DNA of 64,000 nucleotides. It comes from Shigella phage pSs-1 (Viruses > Uroviricota > Caudoviricetes > Pantevenvirales). Positions within the stretch are counted from its first letter, which is position 1, and every line of letters starts with the position of its first letter. Below the pieces are notes generated by a model. It did no database searches and was not told where the DNA came from. It saw only the letters and a program-made list of their open reading frames with translations. Below, piece after piece: positions 18,744 to 28,773 of the stretch. Position numbers and translations under genes: made by a program. The stretch lies in assembly GCF_000930595.1 (NCBI RefSeq), contig NC_025829.1; one strand, given 5' to 3'.

Positions 18744-20512
18744 AAAAGCCACAAGAAATGCAAACGATGCGTAGAAAAGTTATTTCAGATAATAAACCAG
18801 TTCAGGAAGCGGCTAAATCCGCTTCTAATACTTTATCTGGACTTAACGATATATCTACGAAATTGGATGATGCTCAAGCTGCTTCTGAATTAATTGCTCA
18901 AACTGTCGAAGAAAAATCGAATGAAATAATTGGAGCAATTGACAATGTAGAAAGCGCAGTGAGTGATACTACTGCTGGTTCTGAGTTAATTGCTGAAACT
19001 GTTGAAATTGGCAATAATATTAATAAAGAAATCGGCGAATCGCTCGGGAGCAAATTAGATAAATTAACAAGTTTACTAGAGCAAAAAATTCAGACAGCTG
19101 GAATTCAACAGACTGGAACTAGTTTAGCCACGGTTGAAAGCGCTATTCCTGTTAAAGTTGTTGAGGACGATACAGCTGAATCTGTGGGTCCTTTATTACC
19201 GGCTCCTGAAGCAGTTAATAATGATCCTGATGCTGATTTTTTCCCTACCCCTCAGCCAGTTGAACCCAAACAAGAATCGCCAGAAGAAAAACAGAAAAAA
19301 GAAGCATTTAATTTAAAATTATCTCAAGCTTTAGATAAATTAACAAAGACTGTTGATTTTGGATTTAAAAAATCCATTTCAATTACTGATAAAATATCAA
19401 GTATGCTATTTAAGTATACTGTCAGTGCTGCTATTGAAGCTGCTAAAATGGTTGCATTAATAATGGCTGTTGTTATTGGAATAGACCTACTGATGGTTCA
19501 TTTTAAATATTGGTCAGATAAATTTTCAAAAGCCTGGGATTTGTTTAGCACTGATTTTAAAACTTTTTCAAGCGAAACCGGAACTTGGGGTCCTTTATTA
19601 CAGAGCATCTTTGAATCTATTGATGAAATTAAAAAGTTCTGGGAAGCTGGAGACTGGGGTGGATTGACAGTAGCTATTGTGGAAGGACTTGGAAGTGTTC
19701 TTTATAATTTAGGAGAACTTATTCAACTTGGAATGGCTAAATTATCAGCAGCAATTCTTCGAGTTATTCCTGGTATGAAGGATACCGCTGATGAAGTAGA
19801 AGGAAGAGCATTAGAAAATTTCCAAAATTCTACTGGAGCATCTCTCAATAAAGAAGACCAAGAAAAAGTAGCAAATTATCAAGATAAACGAATGAATGAC
19901 GATCTTGGTCCAATAGCAAAAGGATTAGATAAAATTGCTAATTGGAAAACCCGTGCATCTAACTGGATTCGTGGTGTTGATAATAAAGAAGCATTGACAA
20001 CCGATGAAGAACGCGCAGCAGAAGAAGAAAAATTAAAGCAACTTTCACCAGAAGAAAGAAAAAACGCTTTAATGAAGGCTAATGAAGCTCGTGCTGCGAT
20101 GATTCGTTTTGAAAAATATGCCGATTCAGCTGATATGAGTAAAGACTCAACAGTTAAATCAATTGAAGCCGCTCATGAAGACCTTAAAAAACGGATGAAT
20201 GACCCGGATTTAAATAATTCACCTGCAGTTAAAAAGGAGCTTGCTTCTAGATTTGCTAAAATTGATGCTACTTATCAAGAGCTTAAGAAAAATCAACCTG
20301 AGGCCAAACCTGAAACTTCTGCTAAATCGCCAGAAGCAAAACAAGTCCAGGTAATAGAAAAGAACAAAGCGCAACAAGCTCCTGTTCAACAAGCATCTCC
20401 TTCAATCAATAATACTAATAATGTTATTAAGAAAAATACTGTCGTTCATAATATGACACCTGTTACGAGTACAACTGCTCCTGGTGTATTTGGCGCGACT
20501 GGAGTTAATTAA
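18740..20512 (+). CDS. 29: Tape measure protein gp29
   Basis: 590 residues, as in T4. Its length sets tail length. The protein is mostly helical, with Gln/Ser/Ala-rich repeats in 25-110 (ASELIAQTVEEKSNEI and GSELIAETVEIGNN are related), a proline-rich linker about 150-190, and one strong hydrophobic segment about 231-255 (MVALIMAVVIGIDLLMV) that could insert in the inner membrane during DNA entry. Equal length to T4 predicts an equal tail length. Confidence 0.95.
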   Translation: MKKPQEMQTMRRKVISDNKPVQEAAKSASNTLSGLNDISTKLDDAQAASELIAQTVEEKSNEIIGAIDNVESAVSDTTAGSELIAETVEIGNNINKEIGESLGSKLDKLTSLLEQKIQTAGIQQTGTSLATVESAIPVKVVEDDTAESVGPLLPAPEAVNNDPDADFFPTPQPVEPKQESPEEKQKKEAFNLKLSQALDKLTKTVDFGFKKSISITDKISSMLFKYTVSAAIEAAKMVALIMAVVIGIDLLMVHFKYWSDKFSKAWDLFSTDFKTFSSETGTWGPLLQSIFESIDEIKKFWEAGDWGGLTVAIVEGLGSVLYNLGELIQLGMAKLSAAILRVIPGMKDTADEVEGRALENFQNSTGASLNKEDQEKVANYQDKRMNDDLGPIAKGLDKIANWKTRASNWIRGVDNKEALTTDEERAAEEEKLKQLSPEERKNALMKANEARAAMIRFEKYADSADMSKDSTVKSIEAAHEDLKKRMNDPDLNNSPAVKKELASRFAKIDATYQELKKNQPEAKPETSAKSPEAKQVQVIEKNKAQQAPVQQASPSINNTNNVIKKNTVVHNMTPVTSTTAPGVFGATGVN

Positions 20513-20520
20513 GGAATAAT

Positions 20521-21615
20521 ATGGCAATTGTTAAAGAAATAACTGCTGATTTAATTAAAAAGTCTGGCGAGACAATTTCAGCTGGACAGAGTACTAAATC
20601 AGAAGTAGGAACTAAAACATACACAGCCCAGTTTCCAACTGGGCGTGCTAGTGGGAATGACACTACAGGGGACTTCCAGGTAACAGATCTATATAAGAAT
20701 GGATTATTATTTACTGCATACAATATGTCATCTAGGGATTCTGGAAGTCTCAGAACGATGAGATCTAACTACTCTTCTTCATCTTCTAGTATTTTACGTA
20801 CAGCCAGAAACACTATCAGTAATACAGTATCAAAACTGTCAAATGGATTAATATCAGATAATAATTCAGGAACAATAAGTAAAGTTCCTGTTGCAAATAT
20901 TCTTTTACCGAGATCTAAATCCGATGTTGATACATCATCACATAGATTTAACGATGTTCAAGATAGTCTTATTACAAAAGGTGGAGGTACTGCTACTGGT
21001 GTGTTAAGCAATATGGCTTCAACTGCAGTATTTGGAGCACTGGAAAGTATAACACAAGGTATAATGGCTGATAATAATGAACAGATTTATACGACAGCCA
21101 GAAGTATGTATGGTGGTGCTGAGAATAGAACTAAAGTGTTCACCTGGGATTTGACTCCGCGTTCCACGGAAGATTTAATGGCTATTATTAATATCTATCA
21201 ATATTTTAACTATTTTTCTTATGGTGAAACGGGTAAATCTCAATATGCTGCTGAAATAAAAGGATATCTAGATGAGTGGTATCGCTCTACTTTTATTGAG
21301 CCATTAACTCCAGAAGATGCAGTTAAAAATAAGACGTTATTTGAGAAAATGACATCGAGTTTAACTAACGTTCTTGTAGTTTCAAACCCGACAATTTGGA
21401 TGGTTAAAAACTTTGGCGCAACTTCTAAATTTGACGGAAAAACAGAAGTGTTTGGACCGTGTCAAATTCAAAGTATTAGATTTGATAAAACTCCGAATGG
21501 TAATTTTAACGGATTAGCTATTGCTCCTAACCTTCCAAGTTCTTTTACGCTCGAGATTACTATGAGAGAGATTATCACGTTAAACCGTGCTTCTTTATAT
21601 ACGGGGACTTTCTAA
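20521..21615 (+). CDS. 48: Baseplate tube cap protein gp48
   Basis: 364 residues, as in T4. With gp54 it caps the hub and starts tube polymerisation. AAGGAATAAT precedes the ATG. A low-complexity Ser stretch lies near 81-90 (YSSSSSSILRT). It overlaps gene 54 by TAATG. Confidence 0.95.
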   Translation: MAIVKEITADLIKKSGETISAGQSTKSEVGTKTYTAQFPTGRASGNDTTGDFQVTDLYKNGLLFTAYNMSSRDSGSLRTMRSNYSSSSSSILRTARNTISNTVSKLSNGLISDNNSGTISKVPVANILLPRSKSDVDTSSHRFNDVQDSLITKGGGTATGVLSNMASTAVFGALESITQGIMADNNEQIYTTARSMYGGAENRTKVFTWDLTPRSTEDLMAIINIYQYFNYFSYGETGKSQYAAEIKGYLDEWYRSTFIEPLTPEDAVKNKTLFEKMTSSLTNVLVVSNPTIWMVKNFGATSKFDGKTEVFGPCQIQSIRFDKTPNGNFNGLAIAPNLPSSFTLEITMREIITLNRASLYTGTF

Positions 21616-22580
21616 TGTATTCTTTAGAGGAATTTAATAACCAAGCAATAAACGCAGACTTCCAACGTAATAATATGTTTAGCTGCGTTTTTGCCACTAC
21701 TCCATCAACTAAAAGCTCATCATTAATAAGCTCAATTAGTAACTTTGCTTATAACAACTTGGGGCTAAATTCAGACTGGTTAGGATTGACTCAAGGCGAT
21801 ATTAATCAGGGAATTACCACGCTAATTACCGCTGGTACACAAAAACTGATAAGAAAATCAGGGGTTAGTAAATATCTTATTGGTGCAATGAGTCAACGCA
21901 CAGTTCAAAGTTTATTAGGTTCATTTACAGTTGGTACATATTTAATTGACTTCTTTAACATGGCATATAACTCATCTGGATTGATGATATATTCTGTAAA
22001 AATGCCAGAGAATAGATTATCCTATGAAACTGACTGGAACTATAACTCTCCTAATATTCGTATAACTGGGAGAGAATTAGACCCTTTGGTTATTTCATTT
22101 AGAATGGATTCAGAAGCTTGTAACTATCGTGCAATGCAAGACTGGGTTAACGCTGTTCAAGACCCAGTAACTGGACTGCGTGCTTTGCCACAAGATGTCG
22201 AGGCAGATATTCAGGTTAATCTTCATGCTCGTAATGGATTACCTCATACTGCAGTGATGTTCACCGGATGCATTCCAATGTCAGTGAGCGCTCCTGAGTT
22301 ATCATATGATGGAGATAACCAAATAACTACGTTTGATGTTACTTTTGCGTATAGAGTCATGCAGGCTGGAGCAGTTGATAGACAAGCTGCCCTTGAATGG
22401 CTTGAATCTGCTGCTATAAACGGTATTCAAAGCGTTCTCGGAAATAGTGGAGGTGTTACTGGATTATCTAATTCGCTTTCACGACTTAGTAGATTAGGGG
22501 GAACTGCTGGAAGCATTTCAAACATTAATACTATGACAGGAATTGTCAATTCGCAAAGTAAAATATTAGGAGCAATATAA
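21615..22580 (+). CDS. 54: Baseplate tube initiator gp54
   Basis: 321 residues, T4 length 320. It binds on top of gp48 and provides the first ring for gp19 polymerisation; it shares the tube-protein fold with gp19 and gp48. It ends the rightward hub operon at a strong bidirectional terminator. Small Asn/Gly/Ser-rich tail. Confidence 0.95.
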   Translation: MYSLEEFNNQAINADFQRNNMFSCVFATTPSTKSSSLISSISNFAYNNLGLNSDWLGLTQGDINQGITTLITAGTQKLIRKSGVSKYLIGAMSQRTVQSLLGSFTVGTYLIDFFNMAYNSSGLMIYSVKMPENRLSYETDWNYNSPNIRITGRELDPLVISFRMDSEACNYRAMQDWVNAVQDPVTGLRALPQDVEADIQVNLHARNGLPHTAVMFTGCIPMSVSAPELSYDGDNQITTFDVTFAYRVMQAGAVDRQAALEWLESAAINGIQSVLGNSGGVTGLSNSLSRLSRLGGTAGSISNINTMTGIVNSQSKILGAI

Positions 22581-22582
22581 CA

Positions 22583-22604
22583 ATGGGGACCGAAAGGTCC
22601 CCAT
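22583..22604. terminator. Bidirectional terminator between gene 54 and the alt.-3 gene
   Basis: 9-bp stem ATGGGGACC/GGTCCCCAT, GAAA loop, followed on the plus strand by ATTTTTATTT. It serves two convergent units. Confidence 0.88.
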
Positions 22605-22608
22605 ATTT

Positions 22609-22899
22609 TTATTTACGGAATGAAATAAAAGCAGCAACTGAAGCAACTAAACTGTCTTCAATATAAACTTCAATTTTTACCGGAGCTTCTGACTCAAATT
22701 TACCTGTTACTACACCTTGGAAAATGCTTTCAGTCTGCTCTGGCTTTGAAAAATTTTCAGAAGGAAAAATTCCGAACTTTTTATCTGTTCCAAAAATTTT
22801 GATAAATTCATCGTAAACTGCTTCATTAAAAGCGTTATCAGCAGGAATAACGCCTTCAACTACAAGTTCTTGACCTAAAAAGCGTAAAGAAGATTTCAT
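22609..22899 (-). CDS. alt.-3: Small early protein, Alt.-3-like
   Basis: 96 residues, MKSSLRFLGQELVVEGVIPA, mixed alpha/beta with no motif I recognise. It has its own early promoter and GAGGAACACAAA leader, both nearly identical to those of alc (38659-38712). It lies at the distal end of the alt region. The name is given by position. Function unknown. Confidence 0.75.
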   Translation of the reverse strand: MKSSLRFLGQELVVEGVIPADNAFNEAVYDEFIKIFGTDKKFGIFPSENFSKPEQTESIFQGVVTGKFESEAPVKIEVYIEDSLVASVAAFISFRK

Positions 22900-22906
22900 T
22901 TTGTGT

Positions 22907-22960
22907 TCCTCATGTTATGTCAGTAAGATTACTATAACACAACACGAGGGACTTGTAAAC
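22907..22960 (-). promoter_or_regulatory. Early promoter and leader, copy 1 of a 54-bp duplicated unit
   Basis: GTTTAC at 22960-22955 (-35), TATAGT at 22936-22931 (-10, 18-nt spacing), then the leader with GAGGA. It matches 38659-38712 at 53 of 54 positions. An inverted repeat TGTTAT/ATAACA (22913-22918 and 22934-22939) straddles the -10 box. Confidence 0.85.
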
Positions 22961-25017
22961 TACATCTTGAACTTTTTAGACATTCCGTTGATGTTAACCA
23001 AAGAAGCCAAGATTTGAGAAACTTCGTTTTCCTCTTCTTTTGATTCTTCTACAAGGAATTGATTAAACCCAGCCATTGGACGAACTTCACCAGTTTCCAT
23101 TAGATGATCGCCATCATATACCGATTCTTCTAATTGTTCAGAAGGAGGAACGATTGTGCCTTCGATTAGATACTTGTTATAAGCAGTTTCTTTCATCATG
23201 TACGTGCTTACTTTATTAATCTTCAACAAAATTCCACGCGGTAGAATAACTTCAGCTTCTGATGGAAATCCTGATAAATGACCTGGAACGATAACTTTGA
23301 TTCGCTCAGCCCCTTTAATTACCATACCTACGCTAGTTTCAGCATCTTCATTCGCATAAGCAGAATGACTGCCCATATGCATTAAATCTTCAGCATCAAC
23401 AGAACCTTCTCCTTCACCAGAAAATACTGCGCCGGAATCATCTAGAGCCATATAGTTTTTACCATGCTCACCGAAGATATTTGGTTTAAGCGATGTTGAT
23501 ACGAAGTTCTTGAAATAGAACATTTTATTTTCAATATTATGGCGTAAAGTTTTAAAAGTAACTTCTTGTCCACGATAAAGCGTAGTTCCTGGAGGAAGAA
23601 CTGATCCTTTGGCGAATGCAGAATCCAGCGTCTCGATGTGTTTAATAGCTCGTTCCATGTATTCTTCACGGGTAGAATCTGGTTTACCCAAGAGGAACGA
23701 GTTCATTTCAACATATGAATCTGCACAATAATCTTCAATTACATCAGACTCAGCCTGAGTCAGTCCTTTTGGAGTTACTTCGGTGCTTGCGTATTCATAT
23801 GCCTGAGCAGCAGATTCATTAATCAATTTATAAATGCCATTCATGACAAATTGAATAATAGCTACCTTTTCGTCTGGTGTGGCTTTAGAACCTTTAACTA
23901 AATCATTGATAATTTTCTTAATAACATCAAAGCTATTAGAAATATTAATGTCAGCGAGATCGCTTAAAATTTTATCAGTTTTATAATCAAAGAATTCTTT
24001 ATTCTTTAAATATTCTTGAGAACCTTGATGTGTTATATCGCTCTGCAGTCTGATAGACGGATCACGTAAACGTGCATGGGCCAATGCAATATGATTTCGG
24101 AAGCTTTCTAGTTCATAATCGTTAGATTTAAAACGAGAAGCACTTCTCATACCACCGATAGCTCCTTTGCCGAAGTTTGAACCAATCTGAATAACGCCAG
24201 AGTTCATTGGTCCTTCTGCTTTATATACCGGAACTTTAGATTCAAACTCTTGATATTTCTTAGCAGCGAAGCTATCACCCTGTAGCGAAGCATCGACAGT
24301 AGAATATTGAGCTTGTGCTGCTAATCGACGACTAATTTTAGTTTTCTGAATAACAGCTTGATCCGTGCGCTTATCATTTTCTAAAGCAATAGAAGCAGCA
24401 ACAGCAACAGCTTTAGGAACAGCATTACCTGTTTTAACATCTACATAAACATCACCAACCTTTGATTCAACTTTTGTGAATAACTCAGTTGAAATAGGAG
24501 GTACACCTGGAATGTCTTCTAAATTGGCATTTTTACGGTAAACCATAATATATGCATACTTTTTATCGTAATCCCAGATTTCCTTTAAAAGAACATATCG
24601 ACCTGCTCCTTTAGTACGTACTAAACGGTCAGCAATAACTTGCATTTGACGAGCAGCTCCATTTGTTTTACTTTTTAGTACGCGGAATAGGCATGCGTCA
24701 ATTTTATACTGTTTCATTGTTTGAAGAGCAGTATCAAAAACGGCATTAATGACACCAATTGGATTTCCACCCAAGTTTTTAAGTTTAACTAATGATAGTT
24801 TCTCATTGACACCTATCATTACGATATGCATCATTTTATCGCCTGGCTTAACGTTTTTATTTGTATCACCGCCAGAGGTGTATGTACAAAATCTAAATCC
24901 AGGAAGCACGCTTTCTTCACCGGCTTGAATAGCAAAAATTTGAGGTATTTTATGCTTAGGATTTAAGTTAACAACCGGCGCCGAAGCGCCGTCAAATAAT
25001 TCTGTAATAAGTTCCAT
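22960..25017 (-). CDS. Second Alt-type ADP-ribosyltransferase
   Basis: 685 residues, colinear with Alt over its whole length (MELITELFD, CTYTSGGDTN, YVLLKE.WDYDKKYAYI, EDIPGVP.ISTELFTKVESK all shared). The transferase motifs are intact: LYRGQE for the Arg, FVSTSLKPNIFG for STS, and SEAEVILPRG for ExE. T4 carries only small fragments (alt.-2, alt.-1) here. The product probably enters with the virion like Alt, with the LITE gp21 site at its N-terminus; that is inference. AAGGATAAATC before the ATG lies within the end of alt, so the pair is co-translated. Confidence 0.9.
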   Translation of the reverse strand: MELITELFDGASAPVVNLNPKHKIPQIFAIQAGEESVLPGFRFCTYTSGGDTNKNVKPGDKMMHIVMIGVNEKLSLVKLKNLGGNPIGVINAVFDTALQTMKQYKIDACLFRVLKSKTNGAARQMQVIADRLVRTKGAGRYVLLKEIWDYDKKYAYIMVYRKNANLEDIPGVPPISTELFTKVESKVGDVYVDVKTGNAVPKAVAVAASIALENDKRTDQAVIQKTKISRRLAAQAQYSTVDASLQGDSFAAKKYQEFESKVPVYKAEGPMNSGVIQIGSNFGKGAIGGMRSASRFKSNDYELESFRNHIALAHARLRDPSIRLQSDITHQGSQEYLKNKEFFDYKTDKILSDLADINISNSFDVIKKIINDLVKGSKATPDEKVAIIQFVMNGIYKLINESAAQAYEYASTEVTPKGLTQAESDVIEDYCADSYVEMNSFLLGKPDSTREEYMERAIKHIETLDSAFAKGSVLPPGTTLYRGQEVTFKTLRHNIENKMFYFKNFVSTSLKPNIFGEHGKNYMALDDSGAVFSGEGEGSVDAEDLMHMGSHSAYANEDAETSVGMVIKGAERIKVIVPGHLSGFPSEAEVILPRGILLKINKVSTYMMKETAYNKYLIEGTIVPPSEQLEESVYDGDHLMETGEVRPMAGFNQFLVEESKEEENEVSQILASLVNINGMSKKFKM

Positions 25018-25020
25018 GAT

Positions 25021-27075
25021 TTATCCTTGAACGAACTTGTAAGGCATGTTTGCAATATCTATGCAAGATGCAATAATTCCAAGAGATGATTCTACTTTTT
25101 GTTTAACATTTGATGAAACAAATGATGCAAAATCAACTCTGTCTTCTATTTCAATATCACCTGTCATTGCAACTACTTCACCGGTTTCCATTAGACGGTC
25201 ACCGTCATAAATTACTGATTCGGTGAGTTCTTCTGTAGTCATAACTTCAGCTTGAATAAGCTTGTTGTTAGTTTTAGCTGTTCCATCATTGTAAGATGCG
25301 TCGGTTATTTTATTGACTTTGACCATCAATCCACGCGGCAAAATGACTTCCATTTCATTTGAAGGCGCTAAACTTCCACCTGGTAAAACAACGTTGACTT
25401 TATCAGCCCCAGTAATAACCCATCCAATTCCAACTAAATTATCGCTAGAATTAACAAGTCCTTCATCGTTTTTATCGATAGAAATGTTTAGACGCTTTTC
25501 GTCTGGTAAAACACCCACAGCTGAATCAGTCATCCAAGTACCAAAAATGTTTGGATATAATGATGTTGATACAAAATTTCTAAAATAAAAAACTCGATTT
25601 TTTACCAATGCTTCATATATTGAAGGTAACATTCGCTGTGAACGATATAAAGTAATACCTTTTGGCAGTCGATCACCGTTTTTAAAGGCTGAATCTAAAT
25701 TATCGATGGCTTGTTCTATTTCTGGTGCTGTTAAAATACTTGTACGCTCATCTGGATTATATAATCCCAAAAGAGCATTATTCATGTCTACATATCCTGA
25801 ACCTACGTATTCACGAATTCCGCGTTTTTGTGCCGGTGTGTATTTAGATGAATCTTTATTTTCGACTATAGAATGCAATGACCATCCAACGGTAAGAGCA
25901 TATCCACGTAATTCTCTTCGAATAATCTTTGTTTTTATTGCATTCCAAGAATTTTGCACTAACTCATTCGCAGCATCTTGATTTAAATGCGAATGCTTGT
26001 TAATATTTCTTTCTAACCAAGCACCTTTATATTTTTCTAAAGTATCATCAACTATAGAAGCAATAGTTTCTAAAGTTTTTATTGAAGTAATAGATTCTTT
26101 TCGTAATCTTTCTAAAGCTTTATTTTTTATTTCTGCATTAACATCAGATTCTTTATCTTCAGGAATTATAGAAGCTTCTCTGAATGCCATTCCAGCTGTA
26201 ACACTATTAAGAGCATTCTCTAATGCAAATCCTGAAGTAGAAATAACAGTTAATTCGTTAGCATCAGAAATTAAAGGCGCGTCAGCGGGTTTATTTAATT
26301 CTGCTGCTGAAGCCTCAAATTTTTGAAACATTGGTGTTTCAAATCTAGAAGATTCTAACGATTGACTTTGTGCAATTGCTCTACGGGAAATTTTAACTTT
26401 AACGATTACAGCTTGATCAGAACGTTTATCGTTTTCTTGCGCAATAGATGCTGCAATTGCCTCATTTTTAGTTACTTGAGCTCCAGTATCTTTATTGATA
26501 TAAACATCACCGACCTTCGATTCAACTTTAGTAAAGAGCTCGGTACTAATTTCCGGAACTCCTGGAATGTCTTCTAATGATACATTTTTGCGATGTATAA
26601 GAATATATGCGTACTTTTTATCGTAATCCCAGAGTTCCTTAAGAAGGACGTATCTGCCACCTGAACGACTGCGGATAAGTCTATCAGCAATAAGTTGAAT
26701 TTGACGAGCTTGACCAGCAGTTTTAGACTTAAGAATACGGAGCATACAGGCATCAATTTTATACTGACGCATCGTCTGCATCGCAACAGTAAAAACTGAA
26801 TTGATGTAATTAATTGGGCTTGGACCGAGACCTTTTAATTTAGCAATTGAACCTTTGGCAGTTAATGTAAAAGGAACAATATGCATCATTTTATCGCCCA
26901 TCTTTAAATCGCGATTAGTATCACCTCCAGATGTATAAGTACATAAACGAAAGCCTGGTTGTTCAATTGCGTCATCAACATGAACTGAAAAAATTTGCGG
27001 TATTTTCTTCTTTGGATTTAAGTTTGTAATCGGAAGAGTAGTATCTTCGTCAAATAATTCTGTAATAAGTTCCAT
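25021..27075 (-). CDS. alt: Alt NAD-dependent ADP-ribosyltransferase
   Basis: 684 residues from the second of two adjacent ATGs (AGAGG 5 nt before it); T4 Alt is 682. It is packaged in the head, injected with DNA, and ADP-ribosylates the host RNA polymerase alpha subunit and other proteins, favouring early phage promoters. Catalytic R-S-E features: TLYRSQR, FVSTSLYPN and EMEVILPRG. The N-terminal LITE is a gp21 processing motif. A late promoter (27099) fits a virion protein; the ligase operon lies upstream behind a hairpin. Confidence 0.96.
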   Translation of the reverse strand: MELITELFDEDTTLPITNLNPKKKIPQIFSVHVDDAIEQPGFRLCTYTSGGDTNRDLKMGDKMMHIVPFTLTAKGSIAKLKGLGPSPINYINSVFTVAMQTMRQYKIDACMLRILKSKTAGQARQIQLIADRLIRSRSGGRYVLLKELWDYDKKYAYILIHRKNVSLEDIPGVPEISTELFTKVESKVGDVYINKDTGAQVTKNEAIAASIAQENDKRSDQAVIVKVKISRRAIAQSQSLESSRFETPMFQKFEASAAELNKPADAPLISDANELTVISTSGFALENALNSVTAGMAFREASIIPEDKESDVNAEIKNKALERLRKESITSIKTLETIASIVDDTLEKYKGAWLERNINKHSHLNQDAANELVQNSWNAIKTKIIRRELRGYALTVGWSLHSIVENKDSSKYTPAQKRGIREYVGSGYVDMNNALLGLYNPDERTSILTAPEIEQAIDNLDSAFKNGDRLPKGITLYRSQRMLPSIYEALVKNRVFYFRNFVSTSLYPNIFGTWMTDSAVGVLPDEKRLNISIDKNDEGLVNSSDNLVGIGWVITGADKVNVVLPGGSLAPSNEMEVILPRGLMVKVNKITDASYNDGTAKTNNKLIQAEVMTTEELTESVIYDGDRLMETGEVVAMTGDIEIEDRVDFASFVSSNVKQKVESSLGIIASCIDIANMPYKFVQG

Positions 27076-27098
27076 CATATCCTCTCTAGTGTTTATTC

Positions 27099-27106
27099 TA
27101 TTTATA
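27099..27106 (-). promoter_or_regulatory. Late promoter TATAAATA for the alt pair
   Basis: Exact minus-strand motif, 24 nt before the alt ATG, directly after the UUCG hairpin that closes the ligase operon. Confidence 0.85.
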
Positions 27107-27110
27107 AAAT

Positions 27111-27130
27111 TAAAGGCCCGAAGGCCTTTA
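27111..27130 (-). terminator. UUCG hairpin after 30.-1
   Basis: TAAAGGCC, TTCG, GGCCTTTA on the minus strand, then ATTTTATAAATAG. It overlaps the stop of the small gene before it. Confidence 0.75.
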
Positions 27131-27316
27131 ATAATCTATTGGTAAGAGAGTACGGTATATTTCAAACTTTGGACCTTTTTCATAGGCATCAAATGTTTCT
27201 GTGAATTTATTATAAGCATATGCATCTATAAATTCAATCATAATTTGTGATACAGAAGTAGAAACATCTCCACCTTCTTTTTGAGCAACGACAATTGTTT
27301 CTAAGTAAGCTTTCAT
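27128..27316 (-). CDS. Small protein downstream of DNA ligase (30.-1 position)
   Basis: 62 residues, MKAYLETIVVAQKEGGDVST, overlapping the ligase stop by 4 nt (ATGA). It looks like a compact alpha/beta protein without a known motif. Position matches the T4 gene I remember as 30.-1; the symbol is left blank because recall is imperfect. Confidence 0.7.
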   Translation of the reverse strand: MKAYLETIVVAQKEGGDVSTSVSQIMIEFIDAYAYNKFTETFDAYEKGPKFEIYRTLLPIDY

Positions 27317-28773
27317 AGACCAGTTACCTCATGAAAATCACCAAATACATCCTCGAATGTATTAGCTTTAGTTTTATCTTCACGTAAACGAATCGCAATT
27401 GGAAGAAATAATTTAACGTAATCGGTGCGGCCGTCAGATTTTAACCAACCATTACATTCGCATTCTAGAATTTTTCCAATATAATAATTTTGGTTTTCCA
27501 TGATGCGAGTACGGTCAAGTTCATGCGATTTTACACCGGCTTTATCTTTTAAACCTGAACCAGCATTTACTTTAATTTTTCCACATTCTGATTCAAGAAT
27601 AAATCCACCCGCTTTAGTAGGGTCTTTACGGTGAGGATAAATTCCTACAATTTTTAAATCAACATCAATTACTTCTTTAAATTTATAGAGATTTTTTGAA
27701 CGAGTATTTTCCCATAATCCATCGATATTTTTGAGAATAATACCTTCAAGACCTTGGTCAATATACTTTTTATAAATTACCTTAGCTTCATCTAGGTTAT
27801 TTACTACCTGGTTTTCAATTAAAATTACTTTATCATATCCTGATGTCATTTGTTCTAGTTTAGAAAAACGTACATCATATTTTAAACGAAACGCCGGAAG
27901 ACCGTATATTTCTACCAACGGGACATAATCCCAGACCTGAAACTTCATGCATTGAGCTTCTTTTTCAGAAATGGTTCCCTTTAAAGATTTATTGGCAATT
28001 CCATTAGAAGCAGTACGAGATTCAGCTACTTCGGCAAACTCTTTAGCTTTACTGATTTCAGGAGCATCAAAAAGAAAATCTAGACCTTCTGGCTCTTTTT
28101 CAACTTGCTCATGGTATACCAATTCGCCATCAATTAACACGCCTTCTGGATGAATCTGGCGGGCTTCAGCGGTCATTTTGATTAATTCTTCCTTAAGAAG
28201 ATCTAATCCTAGATATTCATTACCAGCTCGCGATAAAAGACGAACATCATCTAATTCATCACCTCGAACTTCAGCAAAACACCGAGCTCCATCTGCTTTT
28301 AACTGTGCAAAGGCTGGAAATTTGATATTCTTACTAATGCCTTTTTCATCATAAGAACTTGCTAACATTTGAGGTTGTTCAGGAATTAACCCTGGCCAAA
28401 CTTTATTTGCAATAGATACTGAAGCACCGCATTCAAGGTCTCGCATCATAACTCGACGCAAAACTTCAACATCATCTTTTTTACCATCAGTGATATATCC
28501 AGTTAATTCCTCAATTGCAGCATTTCCAGTCAATTTCCGAGTAGCTAACGTGAATTCAATGAAGTCAAGCATATCGGTAATAGTCAGCATTCCAAAACTC
28601 TGGGTAGCAATACCAGGCTTAGGCCATTTCTTGATATAATACTGTAACCCACGAGAATAAGTCAGACGATATACTCGTTTAAGCAATTCATTATCTTTAT
28701 TCTTTTCAAGAATTGCTTGCTTCTGCTTAGTTGATCCAATAGATGCTATTTCATTCAGAATTTTAAGAATCAT
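27313..28773 (-). CDS. 30: ATP-dependent DNA ligase gp30
   Basis: 486 residues (T4: 487). The adenylation site is Lys159 in FAQLKADGARCF (KxDG motif). Further motifs include LIDGELVY, EGIILKN and ENTRSKNLYKFK. It joins Okazaki fragments and repairs nicks. It is coupled by ATGA overlaps to 30.1 before and the 62-residue gene after. The adenylation and OB domains are complete. Confidence 0.97.
   Translation of the reverse strand: MILKILNEIASIGSTKQKQAILEKNKDNELLKRVYRLTYSRGLQYYIKKWPKPGIATQSFGMLTITDMLDFIEFTLATRKLTGNAAIEELTGYITDGKKDDVEVLRRVMMRDLECGASVSIANKVWPGLIPEQPQMLASSYDEKGISKNIKFPAFAQLKADGARCFAEVRGDELDDVRLLSRAGNEYLGLDLLKEELIKMTAEARQIHPEGVLIDGELVYHEQVEKEPEGLDFLFDAPEISKAKEFAEVAESRTASNGIANKSLKGTISEKEAQCMKFQVWDYVPLVEIYGLPAFRLKYDVRFSKLEQMTSGYDKVILIENQVVNNLDEAKVIYKKYIDQGLEGIILKNIDGLWENTRSKNLYKFKEVIDVDLKIVGIYPHRKDPTKAGGFILESECGKIKVNAGSGLKDKAGVKSHELDRTRIMENQNYYIGKILECECNGWLKSDGRTDYVKLFLPIAIRLREDKTKANTFEDVFGDFHEVTGL

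Noticed and set aside
25313-26577. Several plus-strand ORFs of 71-109 codons opposite alt
   Set aside because: Antisense shadows of a highly conserved gene with no promoter or ribosome sites.
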